From Clostridium vincentii (lineage in GTDB: Bacteria > Bacillota > Clostridia > Clostridiales > Clostridiaceae), in contig NZ_PVXQ01000021.1 of assembly GCF_002995745.1 (NCBI RefSeq), forward strand, positions 1-63,311: DNA of 63,311 bases, read 5' to 3'. The notes beneath the pieces are model-generated. The model was not told where the DNA came from, searched no databases, and was given only the letters and a program-made list of their open reading frames with translations. This document shows, one piece after another, positions 52,505 through 61,048 of this stretch. How positions within the stretch are numbered: the first letter of the stretch is position 1; every line of letters starts with the position of its first letter. Both the position numbers and the translations under genes were made by a program.

Positions 52505-52547
52505 AAAAATAGTGGCTCCCAATTACGATGGAGCTACTATTTTTTTA
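52505..52547 (+). terminator. Rho-independent terminator of the Cys-rich gene
   Basis: AAAAATAGTGGCTCC and GGAGCTACTATTTTT pair over 15 bp (one G-U), followed by T. Confidence 0.88.
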
Positions 52548-52684
52548 TATTATATTGAAGAACAATTATTTAGCAAGATCTGTATAAAAACATACCACTT
52601 ATAAGCAATAACTAACTACTTACTGTTATTATATTTACAATGGAAAAAATAGTTAATATAATAGAAAATGTGGAGAGTGAAAAT

Positions 52685-53140
52685 ATGAAAATACGAATTG
52701 AAGTAAATAATAAAATTAAAGAAAATGAAGTTATTATTAGATGTAGTGAATTAAGTGAAGATGTCAAAAATATTAAAATTATGCTTGACGATATGTTATC
52801 ACACAAGAAAAATATAACTTTTTACAAAGGTGATGCTGAGTATTATCTGTCCTTGGAAGAAATTTTATTTTTTGAAACTGAAGAAAAAGGGATTTGCGCA
52901 CATACCATAAACAATATATATGCCGTAAAATATAAGCTTTATGAACTTGAAGAATTCTTGCCAGGATATTTTATGAGAGTTTCAAAATCAACAATTTTAA
53001 ATACAAATCATATTTACTCCATAACACGTAGCATATCATCATCAAGTAAGGTTGAATTTCAAAATACTCATAAACAGATATTTGTTTCAAGATATTATTA
53101 TAGACCATTAAAAATTAAATTATTAGAAAGGAGTAAATAA
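52685..53140 (+). CDS. LytTR DNA-binding domain regulator
   Basis: A 151-residue protein. The C-terminal 100 residues are a LytTR domain: YLSLEEILFFETEEKGICAH, MRVSKSTILNTNHIYSITR, and FVSRYYYRPLK. The N-terminal 45 residues are charged. It has no response-regulator receiver, so it is a stand-alone LytTR, typical of genes cotranscribed with a small membrane partner. ATG 52685 (GGAGAGTG site) is chosen over the upstream ATG. It overlaps in operon with the next gene (one base apart). Confidence 0.9.
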   Translation: MKIRIEVNNKIKENEVIIRCSELSEDVKNIKIMLDDMLSHKKNITFYKGDAEYYLSLEEILFFETEEKGICAHTINNIYAVKYKLYELEEFLPGYFMRVSKSTILNTNHIYSITRSISSSSKVEFQNTHKQIFVSRYYYRPLKIKLLERSK

Positions 53141-53141
53141 G

Positions 53142-53840
53142 ATGAAAAAAGAGAAGGCTTTTTGGGGATTGGTACTTATATTAGGAGGGATTTTCTTGAT
53201 TATAAGTAAGCTTGGATACTTTCCTGATGTAAATGTATTTAGTATATTGTTAACAGTTTTTTTAGTAGTAGTTATTGTGAAAAGTTTGCTTAAAATTAAT
53301 TTTGCAGGTATTCTATTCCCCATTGCATTTATTTGTATAATATATGATAAACAATTAGGGATTACAGATATTACACCTTGGACTGTATTGATTGCAGCAC
53401 TACTTGGTAGTATTGGTCTCTCTATGATTTTTAATAAACATACTAAATGGTTTAATACCAAACATAATGATGATGATTATAAGTTTGAGAAAATTGATGT
53501 AGAAGACGAAAGTAATGTTAGATTTAAGACTTCATTTGGTGCTAGTATAAAATATATAAATACAGATGAATTTGAGCAAGCAGATTTTAATTGTTCTTTT
53601 GGAGCTATGAAGGTATATTTTGATAATGCAACTATGAGTAACGACAATGCTATAGCTAGGATTAATGCTTCTTTCTCAGGAATAGAATTATATGTACCAA
53701 AAACCTGGAATGTTGAGAATAAAACTAATGTAACTTTAGGCGCTGTTAGTGAAAAAAATAAGAATGATCAAATACCAACAAATACTTTAATATTAGTTGG
53801 TGATATTACTTTTTCAGGAGTAGAAATAATCTATATCTAA
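53142..53840 (+). CDS. LiaF-like membrane protein
   Basis: The 232-residue protein has four membrane helices in its N-terminal half, beginning FWGLVLILGGIFLIISKLGY (the LiaI-LiaF-type TM region). The C-terminal 110 residues resemble the LiaF beta-helical domain (FKTSFGASIKYINTDEFEQADF, INASFSGIELYVPKTW). LiaF proteins report or inhibit cell-envelope stress signalling. Here the partner is the LytTR regulator directly upstream, so the pair probably forms an envelope-stress module without a histidine kinase. Start ATG 53142, with the ribosome site AAAGGAG inside the preceding gene. Confidence 0.88.
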   Translation: MKKEKAFWGLVLILGGIFLIISKLGYFPDVNVFSILLTVFLVVVIVKSLLKINFAGILFPIAFICIIYDKQLGITDITPWTVLIAALLGSIGLSMIFNKHTKWFNTKHNDDDYKFEKIDVEDESNVRFKTSFGASIKYINTDEFEQADFNCSFGAMKVYFDNATMSNDNAIARINASFSGIELYVPKTWNVENKTNVTLGAVSEKNKNDQIPTNTLILVGDITFSGVEIIYI

Positions 53841-53920
53841 TTAAGAAGAGGGAAAAATATGATTTTATAATAGAATGTTATTATGTGGAAATATTTGAGC
53901 TTAATAGGGTAAAACTTAAA

Positions 53921-53956
53921 AAAAAGAGTATCTTCGAAATTGAAGATACTCTTTTT
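53921..53956 (+). terminator. Rho-independent terminator after the LytTR/LiaF pair
   Basis: AAAAAGAGTATCTTC and GAAGATACTCTTTTT form a perfect 15-bp stem with a six-base loop. Confidence 0.93.
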
Positions 53957-53969
53957 ACGTTAAACTACA

Positions 53970-53998
53970 TTGACAATAAAAATTGCCAATGCTATAAT
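53970..53998 (+). promoter_or_regulatory. Consensus sigma-A promoter
   Basis: TTGACA (53970-53975) and TATAAT (53993-53998) are both perfect and exactly 17 bases apart, about 90 bases upstream of the DUF6323-like gene. A strong, probably constitutive or repressor-controlled promoter. Confidence 0.92.
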
Positions 53999-54087
53999 AA
54001 ACTATTGTGACTGCAATATGAGCGTATTTATTAATTATAGCATACTTGGAGTCACATGTCAATAAATATTTTAAAGGGGTTTTGAAA

Positions 54088-54567
54088 TTGAAAGAAATTA
54101 TCAATTTATTTGAAAATAACTTACTAGAGACGCAAATATTTAATGAAATATTTAATGAAATATTTAAGTGTAATGAACTTACAAGTGAATATGGATTAAT
54201 GCTTCATGATGAGGATGTAAAAGAAATTGTTAAAACAAGAAATAGAGCACTAGAAAAAAGTGGGAGAATAGAATTTAATGGTCAAATCATAAATAAAATT
54301 ATTATATCCTTTCGTGATTCCCCATATATATCACAATATAATTACAGTGATACAATAAACGAACTTGTAGAAATTTTTTATAATTATAAAAATGAAACTT
54401 TAGATTATATAAGTGATGATGAATTAATAGAAATCATGAAGGAGCATTTTGATAACTATTGCCAAGGATCATTAGAACTTTTAGAGGGAAGAGTATTATA
54501 TAAAATCTCTGATAATATAAGACGTGGAGTGAAAGATTATACAAATATTGATAATGAAAAGGACTGA
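54088..54567 (+). CDS. DUF6323-like protein
   Basis: From TTG 54088 (AAAGGGG ten bases upstream) this 159-residue acidic helical protein is of the DUF6323 type by pattern: EIVKTRNRALEKSGRIEFNG, IIISFRDSPYI, and DDELIEIMKEHFDNYCQGSL. A longer frame back to 54046 is open but without a ribosome site. The family is uncharacterised. It is followed six bases later by a DUF6179-like gene, with which it normally pairs. Confidence 0.6.
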   Translation: MKEIINLFENNLLETQIFNEIFNEIFKCNELTSEYGLMLHDEDVKEIVKTRNRALEKSGRIEFNGQIINKIIISFRDSPYISQYNYSDTINELVEIFYNYKNETLDYISDDELIEIMKEHFDNYCQGSLELLEGRVLYKISDNIRRGVKDYTNIDNEKD

Positions 54568-54573
54568 TAAGTT

Positions 54574-55929
54574 ATGGGTAAGAGTAAAAACATTCAAAAA
54601 TATAGTTTTTCTATAGAGAATAACGTCAGTCAGGAATATTTTTTTAAGGATATTTTGGTGATTTGTTATGAGAAAAAGTTATTAGATGATATGAGTTTAA
54701 ATAGGATATCTTATGAAAGAATAGAAATTTTAAAAGTGCAATTGAAATATTATACAAAAGATGAAAGCAGTTCAGTTATGGTAGAGGTAGTAGAAAGTAT
54801 AATGCAGTGTATTGATTATACAATGGGAATTTATTTGAAAACTTTCGATAGTATAGAATTAATAATAGAGGAATTAAAGAACTTAAGTTTAGCTTATATT
54901 CTAAAAATGGGGCACGATTTAATCAAGAAAAAGACAGTAGAGAGCAAAAAGCTGCTAGATAAAATTCATGATAATAAGCTTAAAGTTGATAATTATTCAT
55001 ATAACGATACTATAGATTATGGTATTCCATTGTTTTTCAAAGAATATGAAGACTGTTTTGCAGCTCATGAGACTCCAGGATCAATAGATTATCAACTTTA
55101 CATAGATAATATGAATTATATAGGTATTGAGTATATAAATAATTATTTAGAGACATTAACCTTAGAAAATGAGTTTTGTTATAACTTTGATATTTATGAA
55201 ATTAATGAATTATTAAAAGGATATGATATAAATTGCGAATTATTACTTATAAACATATTTGAACTAGTATTGATTAATGCAGTAGGTTTAATAATTTGTG
55301 GTAAATCTTTAAAAAATCTTAATATTAATAGTATAGATAGAGAACAGATAAGTAATAAGTTAGGCAAATTATCCTTAGAAGAGTTAGAAGGAGAGTTGTT
55401 AAAATATGCAAAAAGATGCTGTGAAAGTTTAGAGATTAAAAACGAAGTATTAATAGATTATATTAGAAACTCTACATTAAAAATAACTTCATTGATAAAT
55501 AAAAGCATTGAACTTAATAAATTAGAAACAGTATTTATATCATTTTATGAAGATAATGATAATGAATTTATTGAATATATAGATGGTAAAAAATTAAGCA
55601 ACCCTGTATTTAGAAAATTAATTAGGAAAATTAGAGAATGTTCTTCAATTCAGGATAAAGTTGCATTAATTAAAAATAATATTAAGAGTCTAGAAGATTT
55701 AGCGGATATGTTAGATGCTGAATGCTTATTTGAAGATGAATATATTATATGCTTCAAAAGCTTATCACAAATGGAAATTATTCTTCTATCAAAATATGTA
55801 TCTAATTTAAGTTTGGAAAATGAATATGAAAGAGAATGGTATTTTGAATTCACTAAGTATATTTTAAGTTTAAGTGAAAAAGAACAAGTGACAATTATAA
55901 ATCTTAAAGAAAGAATACACTTAATTTAA
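54574..55929 (+). CDS. DUF6179-like protein
   Basis: A 451-residue cytoplasmic helical protein of the DUF6179 type by resemblance: FFKDILVICYEKKLLDDMSL, LKYYTKDESSSVMVEVVES, and the block YNDTIDYGIPLFFKEYEDCF (about residues 146-165) followed by HETPGSIDYQL. No known catalytic motif is visible; function is unknown. It follows the DUF6323-like gene by six bases, and the strong promoter upstream serves both. Confidence 0.6.
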   Translation: MGKSKNIQKYSFSIENNVSQEYFFKDILVICYEKKLLDDMSLNRISYERIEILKVQLKYYTKDESSSVMVEVVESIMQCIDYTMGIYLKTFDSIELIIEELKNLSLAYILKMGHDLIKKKTVESKKLLDKIHDNKLKVDNYSYNDTIDYGIPLFFKEYEDCFAAHETPGSIDYQLYIDNMNYIGIEYINNYLETLTLENEFCYNFDIYEINELLKGYDINCELLLINIFELVLINAVGLIICGKSLKNLNINSIDREQISNKLGKLSLEELEGELLKYAKRCCESLEIKNEVLIDYIRNSTLKITSLINKSIELNKLETVFISFYEDNDNEFIEYIDGKKLSNPVFRKLIRKIRECSSIQDKVALIKNNIKSLEDLADMLDAECLFEDEYIICFKSLSQMEIILLSKYVSNLSLENEYEREWYFEFTKYILSLSEKEQVTIINLKERIHLI

Positions 55930-56069
55930 GTAGATAAAACTAAAGAAATCGTAGAATATGAGAAGGGGCCTGACAAATAATTTTAAATTGCAGCAGTAAA
56001 ATATGCACCGGTGAAGGAAACTTGCAAAATTGGCGTTTTACAGGGATTCAAATTTTTTTGGAGAAGCTC

Positions 56070-56100
56070 TTGACTTAGAGTTAACCTTATATGTTATAGT
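56070..56100 (+). promoter_or_regulatory. MerR-type promoter of the aldo/keto reductase
   Basis: TTGACT (56070-56075) and TATAGT (56095-56100) are separated by 19 bases, with CTTAGAGTTAACCTTATA in the spacer. The arrangement matches that upstream of the DUF362 gene (29811-29841), so one MerR-family regulator may control both. Confidence 0.72.
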
Positions 56101-56225
56101 TTACATGAGAATAAGGTGGCAGAGTCAATAATAAAAAAATAAATATAAAAAAGGGAGGATTAACTGGTTTAAGTGATGATGTGAAAAATTGATTTTATTC
56201 GATTTTAGAAACCAGGATTGATTTT

Positions 56226-57098
56226 ATGGATAAAAGAAAGTTTGGTAATACAGGTTTTGAGATTACCCCAGTAGTATATGGAGGGATTGTTTCAATGAGA
56301 GATGGTCAGGAGGCGTCTGACCAATATGTATCATGGGCTATTGATCGTGGAATCAACTATTTTGATGTCGCTCCAACCTATGAAGATGCGCAAGAAAAAC
56401 TAGGGATTTCACTTATGCCCTATCGTAAAAATATACATCTTGCCTGCAAAACAGGTTGCAGAATGAAAGTGGATGCGCAGAAAGAATTTGAAAAGTCTTT
56501 TAGTTTGCTTCACACTGATTATTTTGATGTATATCAGATGCATGCACTAAAAAAAGAAGAAGACGTGGATAAAGCATTCGGTGTTGGTGGCGTTATGGAA
56601 ATGATGGTAAAAGCAAAGGAACGTGGCTTGGTACGAAATTTAGGAATTACCTGCCATAATGAAGCAGTTGCTCTAAAAGCAATGTCACTTTATGATTTTG
56701 ATACTGTGCTATTTCCTTTAAATTGGCATATGAATATAGGCCATGATATGGGAACACAATTATGTAAAACGGCAAAAGAAAAAGGTATGGGTCTGCTTGG
56801 TATGAAAGAATTGATAGAACGTGCCTGGTTTAACCCAGATGAACGGGAAAACTCAACCTTTCAAAAATCTTGGTGCAAACCAATAGATCTCGAAAATAAG
56901 GAATTGCGCCTTGCCGCAATGAAATATACACTTAGTCTTGGAGTAGACACCTTGATTCCACCCGGAGATTTTACGAATTTTTCATTTGTTGTTGAAAATA
57001 TTGAGGAATGTTTGAAGAATCCTTTGACTGAGGCTGATTTAACATTTTTAAAACAATATTATGAGAAAGTTAAGGATCATCCTTTCTTTAAAGTATAA
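56226..57098 (+). CDS. Aldo/keto reductase
   Basis: The 290-residue NADPH-dependent reductase has an alpha/beta-barrel with the tetrad D-Y-K-H: FDVAPTYEDAQEKLG (Asp and Tyr about 48-53), HLACKTG (Lys about 80) and VYQMHAL (His about 110). Further marks are FGNTGFEITPVVYGG at the start and GLLGMKELIERAW. It reduces aldehydes and ketones; the substrate is unknown. It lies alone behind a MerR-type promoter, suggesting induction by electrophile or aldehyde stress. The ribosome site is weak. Confidence 0.93.
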   Translation: MDKRKFGNTGFEITPVVYGGIVSMRDGQEASDQYVSWAIDRGINYFDVAPTYEDAQEKLGISLMPYRKNIHLACKTGCRMKVDAQKEFEKSFSLLHTDYFDVYQMHALKKEEDVDKAFGVGGVMEMMVKAKERGLVRNLGITCHNEAVALKAMSLYDFDTVLFPLNWHMNIGHDMGTQLCKTAKEKGMGLLGMKELIERAWFNPDERENSTFQKSWCKPIDLENKELRLAAMKYTLSLGVDTLIPPGDFTNFSFVVENIEECLKNPLTEADLTFLKQYYEKVKDHPFFKV

Positions 57099-57134
57099 TT
57101 TTACCCCAGAGGTGTTTATGTAAAATAAAATAGC

Positions 57135-57180
57135 AATAGGAGCAGTACTAACCATAAGCGGTTTTACTGCTCTTATTTTT
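57135..57180 (+). terminator. Rho-independent terminator after the aldo/keto reductase
   Basis: AGGAGCAGTA and TACTGCTC pair with a loop of about 16 bases, followed by TTATTTTTT. Confidence 0.78.
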
Positions 57181-57189
57181 TGGAAACTA

Positions 57190-57218
57190 TTGACAAGTAT
57201 ATCGGTGCCCGTTACAAT
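57190..57218 (+). promoter_or_regulatory. Promoter with repeated element before the PadR gene
   Basis: TTGACA (57190-57195) and TACAAT (57213-57218) have a 17-base spacer. The sequence TATATCGG occurs twice, inside the spacer and just after the -10, and could be the operator of the PadR repressor encoded next. Confidence 0.75.
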
Positions 57219-57255
57219 ACATATATCGGAAGATGATATAACGGAGGAAGATATA

Positions 57256-57585
57256 ATGAGCAATATTAAAGGGAATATAGTACTAACTGAAGCTGTTTAT
57301 TACATTCTTTTATCACTCTATGTTCCAATGCATGGATATGGAATAATGCAAAATATTATTGAATTAAGTGAAGGCAGAGTTAATCTCGCAGCCGGAACGC
57401 TTTATGGTGCAATTAACACTTTGCTTGAAAAAGAATTTATAATAGCACTTGCTGGCAAAGTCAATTCACGTAAAAAGGAATATGAAATTACTGAATCTGG
57501 CAAAGTGGTTATAAAAAATGAAATTGAAAGACTGCGTGAACTTATTAAAAATGGCAAAAAAATTGCAGGGGGCATAGAAGAATGA
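57256..57585 (+). CDS. PadR family transcriptional regulator
   Basis: A 109-residue winged-helix PadR protein: VLTEAVYYILLSLYVPMHGYGIMQ (about residues 10-33), LAAGTLYGAINTLLEKEFI and SRKKEYEITESGK. It lacks a C-terminal domain, so it is the short PadR-s2 type. I choose ATG 57256 behind ACGGAGG. It overlaps the next gene by four bases and probably represses this operon. PadR-DUF2812 pairs are usual in clostridia. Confidence 0.93.
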   Translation: MSNIKGNIVLTEAVYYILLSLYVPMHGYGIMQNIIELSEGRVNLAAGTLYGAINTLLEKEFIIALAGKVNSRKKEYEITESGKVVIKNEIERLRELIKNGKKIAGGIEE

Positions 57586-58124
57586 GATACACAGTGCATA
57601 AATGGTTTTGGGTATGGGATTTTGAAAAAGAGGAGAACTGGTTAAATGAAATGTCAGTAAAAGGACTACAACTAGTTGCAGTTGGATTTTGTAAATATGT
57701 TTTTGAAGAGACTATTGAAGGTGAATACGCATACAAATTAGAACTTTTAGAAAATGTGCCATCAAATGCTGAAAGCATCTCATATATTAGTTTTCTTGAA
57801 GAAACAGGAGTGGAGTATATTGGATCTTTAATGCGTTGGGCATATTTTAGAAAAAAGGTGGCCTATGGAGACTTTGAGATCTATTCTGATATTGACTCGA
57901 AAATCAAGCATTACAAACGGATTAGGTTCTTGATTCTTGCTGTAACATCAATGAATGTAGTGCCTGCTTTTTCTTACTTATACAATTATATAGAGAAGAG
58001 ACATTCGGTAAATTTTGATTTTAAAATTTTCTCTTTCCTTATAACGCTTTTACTTGGATTTGGAATATTAAAAGTATCAAAGAAAATTAGCAAGTTAAAA
58101 AAAGAAAAAGCAATTAGAGAATAA
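57582..58124 (+). CDS. DUF2812 membrane protein, first copy
   Basis: The 180-residue protein has an N-terminal cytoplasmic DUF2812 domain (HKWFWVWDFEKEENWLNEMSVKGLQL and WAYFRKK) and two C-terminal membrane helices (RIRFLILAVTSMNVVPAFSYL, FSFLITLLLGFGIL). The family is unknown but typically follows PadR regulators. It overlaps the PadR gene by four bases (ATGA). Confidence 0.9.
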   Translation: MRYTVHKWFWVWDFEKEENWLNEMSVKGLQLVAVGFCKYVFEETIEGEYAYKLELLENVPSNAESISYISFLEETGVEYIGSLMRWAYFRKKVAYGDFEIYSDIDSKIKHYKRIRFLILAVTSMNVVPAFSYLYNYIEKRHSVNFDFKIFSFLITLLLGFGILKVSKKISKLKKEKAIRE

Positions 58125-58204
58125 AGATAACAAAAAAAAATTCTGACTATTGAATTAAAAGGAATTGAACGTTTATATAAGAATAAAAGGGGGGAATATG
58201 TGTG

Positions 58205-58780
58205 ATGGAATCTAAAATAGAAAAGAAGAACTTTGGTATTGCAGAATTTACACAACAAGAAAAGTGGTTAGAAGAACAGCACAAGAATGGATGGCGCCTT
58301 ATTAAAATTAATGGAATTAAATACAGGTTTGAAAGATGTGATGTTGATGAGTGGATTTACCAGCTTGATTTTAAGGGAAATGGTGTAGCAGAGGAAGACT
58401 ATATTCAGATGTTTATGGATTGTGGCTGGGAGTATGTATTACAGCATGATAAATGGTGCTATTTTCGAAAGAAAAAAGAAGTCGGGGCTGATTTATCAAT
58501 TTTTAACGACAGGTTTTCAAAAATAGATATGTACAGCAGAATGCTTAAAAGTCGTCAACTTATAGTTGCCATAGCTTTGTTTGCTATTGCGTGTGTAATA
58601 GAATATTTCACAATATTTACTAATGCCTTTAAAGGAGATGGAAACGGTCCTTGGGTCGATTTTTGGAGTGGTGCATTGCCATGGATTGGTATAGCACTTC
58701 TTGTGGCTACTTATTTTTCAGTTGATCAATATATAAAACTCAGAAAGATGGTAGAAGAGTTAAAATCGTCTGAGGAATGA
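58205..58780 (+). CDS. DUF2812 membrane protein, second copy
   Basis: A 191-residue paralog of the preceding gene: FGIAEFTQQEKWLEEQHKNG and WCYFRKKKE, then two membrane helices (LIVAIALFAIACVIEYFTIF, WIGIALLVATYFSV). Start ATG 58205 behind AGGGGGGAA; GTG 58202 is adjacent. The two differ enough to suggest old duplication. Confidence 0.88.
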   Translation: MESKIEKKNFGIAEFTQQEKWLEEQHKNGWRLIKINGIKYRFERCDVDEWIYQLDFKGNGVAEEDYIQMFMDCGWEYVLQHDKWCYFRKKKEVGADLSIFNDRFSKIDMYSRMLKSRQLIVAIALFAIACVIEYFTIFTNAFKGDGNGPWVDFWSGALPWIGIALLVATYFSVDQYIKLRKMVEELKSSEE

Positions 58781-58824
58781 GTAAAGAGGAAATTGAAGTT
58801 GAATATATAGAAGGAAGTGATTAT

Positions 58825-59286
58825 ATGGAGTTAATTAAGGCAACGCAAAAGCATTTTAATATTGTTAAGGATATTGTCTGCAATACTATAAACGATATTT
58901 ATCCCAATTACTATCCGAAAGGGGCTGTTGACTTTTTCTTAACTCATCATTCGGATGAAAATATTAAAAATGCAATTCAAAAAAATGAAATCTACTTATT
59001 ATTAGAAGGAAATAATTTTGTTGGAACAGGCAGTGTAAAAGAAAATGAAGTATGTAGATTGTTCGTTTTACCCCAGTATCAAGGTAAAGGTTACGGCCAC
59101 AAAATAATGGATATCTTAGAAAACCTTCTATTCAAATCATTTGATGAAGTGACATTGGCTGCTTCGTTTCCTGCGTATAATATGTATATTAAACGAGGAT
59201 ATTTCCCAATAGATTATCATAAGATATTGACAGAAAACGGTGATTATTTATGCTATCATGTAATGAAACGTATACGTCAAAAATGA
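58825..59286 (+). CDS. GNAT family N-acetyltransferase
   Basis: A 153-residue acetyltransferase from ATG 58825 (GAAGGAAGTG site). The acetyl-CoA loop is LFVLPQYQGKGYGHKIMDIL (about residues 91-110), followed by LAASFPAYNMYIKRGY. An alternative start at 58777 overlaps the previous gene as ATGA. Substrate unknown. Last gene of the PadR operon. Confidence 0.9.
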   Translation: MELIKATQKHFNIVKDIVCNTINDIYPNYYPKGAVDFFLTHHSDENIKNAIQKNEIYLLLEGNNFVGTGSVKENEVCRLFVLPQYQGKGYGHKIMDILENLLFKSFDEVTLAASFPAYNMYIKRGYFPIDYHKILTENGDYLCYHVMKRIRQK

Positions 59287-59349
59287 ACATAATCTAAATA
59301 ATATTCTTAAAGTAATTGAATTTAATTCAATAGGGATAATGGGTATGTT

Positions 59350-59487
59350 GTGAATACTAACGAGATGGAAGAAAAACTTAATAAACTAGGGGAAGTAGGA
59401 TGGGAAGTTGTTTCTGGATATACTACTACACGAGATTTTGGAGCTAGTCGTAGAGTAATATATACTTTAAAGAAAGAAGCCATATAA
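59350..59487 (+). pseudogene. DUF4177-like remnant, 45 codons
   Basis: The frame from GTG 59350 reads MEEKLNKLGEVGWEVVSGY and ends IYTLKKEAI, the C-terminal half of a DUF4177 protein (LNxxGxxGWEVVS motif). The N-terminal beta strand (YEYKVV) is missing, so this is a truncated copy or a very short variant. Compare with the intact small DUF4177 gene at 63031. Confidence 0.6.
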
Positions 59488-59604
59488 ATAGTGAAATTAA
59501 TTATAACTATGGTGGAAGAAGATAAAATTTTCTTTAGTGCATTTAGGTAATACTAGTAGAGAAGCATTTAATACACAATATACTAGAATATGGATAAAAA
59601 AGAA

Positions 59605-59657
59605 TTGACAAACCAATGAAAAGGTAATATATTATGTTTAAAGGTAATACATTACCT
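59605..59657 (+). promoter_or_regulatory. Promoter and double operator of the MarR operon
   Basis: TTGACA (59605-59610) and TATATT (59628-59633) have a 17-base spacer. AGGTAATACATTACCT (59642-59657) is a perfect palindrome around two bases. A second imperfect copy (AAGGTAATATATTATG, 59621-59636) covers the -10. These are likely binding sites for the MarR regulator that starts at 59686. Confidence 0.8.
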
Positions 59658-59685
59658 ATTTTATTTTAGTAATTAGGAGGCAATT

Positions 59686-60153
59686 ATGAGCAAACTTGAA
59701 ATGATGGATGATCGTAAATATTTATTTGGATCAATTTTTATACTCTCTAACAGGATGGACACTTCGCTCCAAAGAGAATTTAATCGATTTGATATTACAA
59801 CAAAGCAGTGGTTTTTATCAGTTATTATAGACAATTTATTTGATAATCCACCTACAATGAAAGAAGTTGCAAATGAAATGGGAAGTTCTCATCAGAATGT
59901 GAAGCAGGTTGCTTTAAAGCTAGAGAAAAAAGGATTATTGATTTTAGAAAAGGATAAAAGAGATACTCGTGCAACTAGACTTAAATTGACAGAGAATAGC
60001 TATGAATTTTGGAAAATGATTAAAGAGGAGGGGGCTGTGTTTACTGAAACATTGTTTAAAGATATAGATGACTTGCAAATTGCAAGAAAAGTGATACAGA
60101 CCATGCTGTTACATATTAATGAGATGGATAATAAAAGTGAAGGAGTTGAATAA
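59686..60153 (+). CDS. MarR family transcriptional regulator
   Basis: A 155-residue winged-helix regulator: ITTKQWFLSVIIDNLFDNPP, TMKEVANEMGSSHQNVKQVALKLEKKG (about residues 60-86) and the wing DKRDTRATRLKLTE. The double operator overlapping its own promoter points to autoregulation. It overlaps or abuts the first of two membrane-protein genes. TAGGAGG precedes ATG 59686. Confidence 0.93.
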   Translation: MSKLEMMDDRKYLFGSIFILSNRMDTSLQREFNRFDITTKQWFLSVIIDNLFDNPPTMKEVANEMGSSHQNVKQVALKLEKKGLLILEKDKRDTRATRLKLTENSYEFWKMIKEEGAVFTETLFKDIDDLQIARKVIQTMLLHINEMDNKSEGVE

Positions 60154-60994
60154 CATTAGTGTTAAACCAAAAGAGAATAAAACTCTGTTATATTTAACAA
60201 TTCTAATAGTTATACTCACTGCAACATGCAGCAGTATAGGTATTTGGCATGAACAATTATATTCTAAGGAAACTGTGGGTTCGTTGGCACAATGTATTGG
60301 ACAAGATATTTCAAATCTATTCTTTATATCGCCCATTCTTTTAGCTTCTGCTTTTTATGCCTCAAAAGGAAATAAAATTGCGAAAATTATTTGGATTGGT
60401 ACAATAATCACCAATGTTTATACTTATTCTATCTATTGTTTTGCCGTTCATTTTAATTTTTTATTTCACTTATATTGTTCGATACTAGGATTATCTATTT
60501 TTTCTGCACTTATTTTTTTTGTTAAATATATTAATGAAGACTTTAAAAATTGGTTTACAGAAAAGGTACCTACTAAAACAATTGGGCTTTTTTTATTTAT
60601 AACAGCTTCCATGTTTTCTGTTCTATGGCTCTCTACTTCACTTCCAGCAGTATTAACTAATACAGTACCGGAGGGTATAATAAAGGATAATTTATTTACA
60701 AGTCCGGTTCAGGTTTTAGACTTTTCTTTTTACTTACCATTAATGTTTATTTCTTCTGTCATGGTGATTAAAAAGAAAACATTGGGGTATCTTCTTGCAC
60801 CAATGATGATAGTTCTTATCATATTAACCTATATAAATATTATTTGTTTAATGATTGTTACAATGCAAAAGACCCTTTCTAATGATATACCAATAATTAT
60901 TGATTTATGTATAGTTACATTTATTTGTATATGTTTTTTGTATTTATTCTTGAAAAATATTTCAGAGAGTTCACAAAATGCGAAAAGGTTATAA
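60146..60994 (+). CDS. Polytopic membrane protein, first paralog
   Basis: Alignment with the next gene supports TTG 60146 as start (LNNISVKPKENKTLL lines up with MNNIIIKTKNDKNIL), overlapping the MarR stop by eight bases; the ATG at 60119 is open but not shared. The 282-residue protein has about eight membrane helices. Conserved features include the N-terminal TATCSSIGIWHEQLY and a loop LPAVLTNTVPEGIIKDNLFT. No family recognised. Probably a transport or sensing protein under MarR control. Confidence 0.75.
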   Translation: MNNISVKPKENKTLLYLTILIVILTATCSSIGIWHEQLYSKETVGSLAQCIGQDISNLFFISPILLASAFYASKGNKIAKIIWIGTIITNVYTYSIYCFAVHFNFLFHLYCSILGLSIFSALIFFVKYINEDFKNWFTEKVPTKTIGLFLFITASMFSVLWLSTSLPAVLTNTVPEGIIKDNLFTSPVQVLDFSFYLPLMFISSVMVIKKKTLGYLLAPMMIVLIILTYINIICLMIVTMQKTLSNDIPIIIDLCIVTFICICFLYLFLKNISESSQNAKRL

Positions 60995-61048
60995 TCATAT
61001 GAATGTAATGATTAATAAGATGGCTAAGAAATAGTAAGGGGTGAAAAA

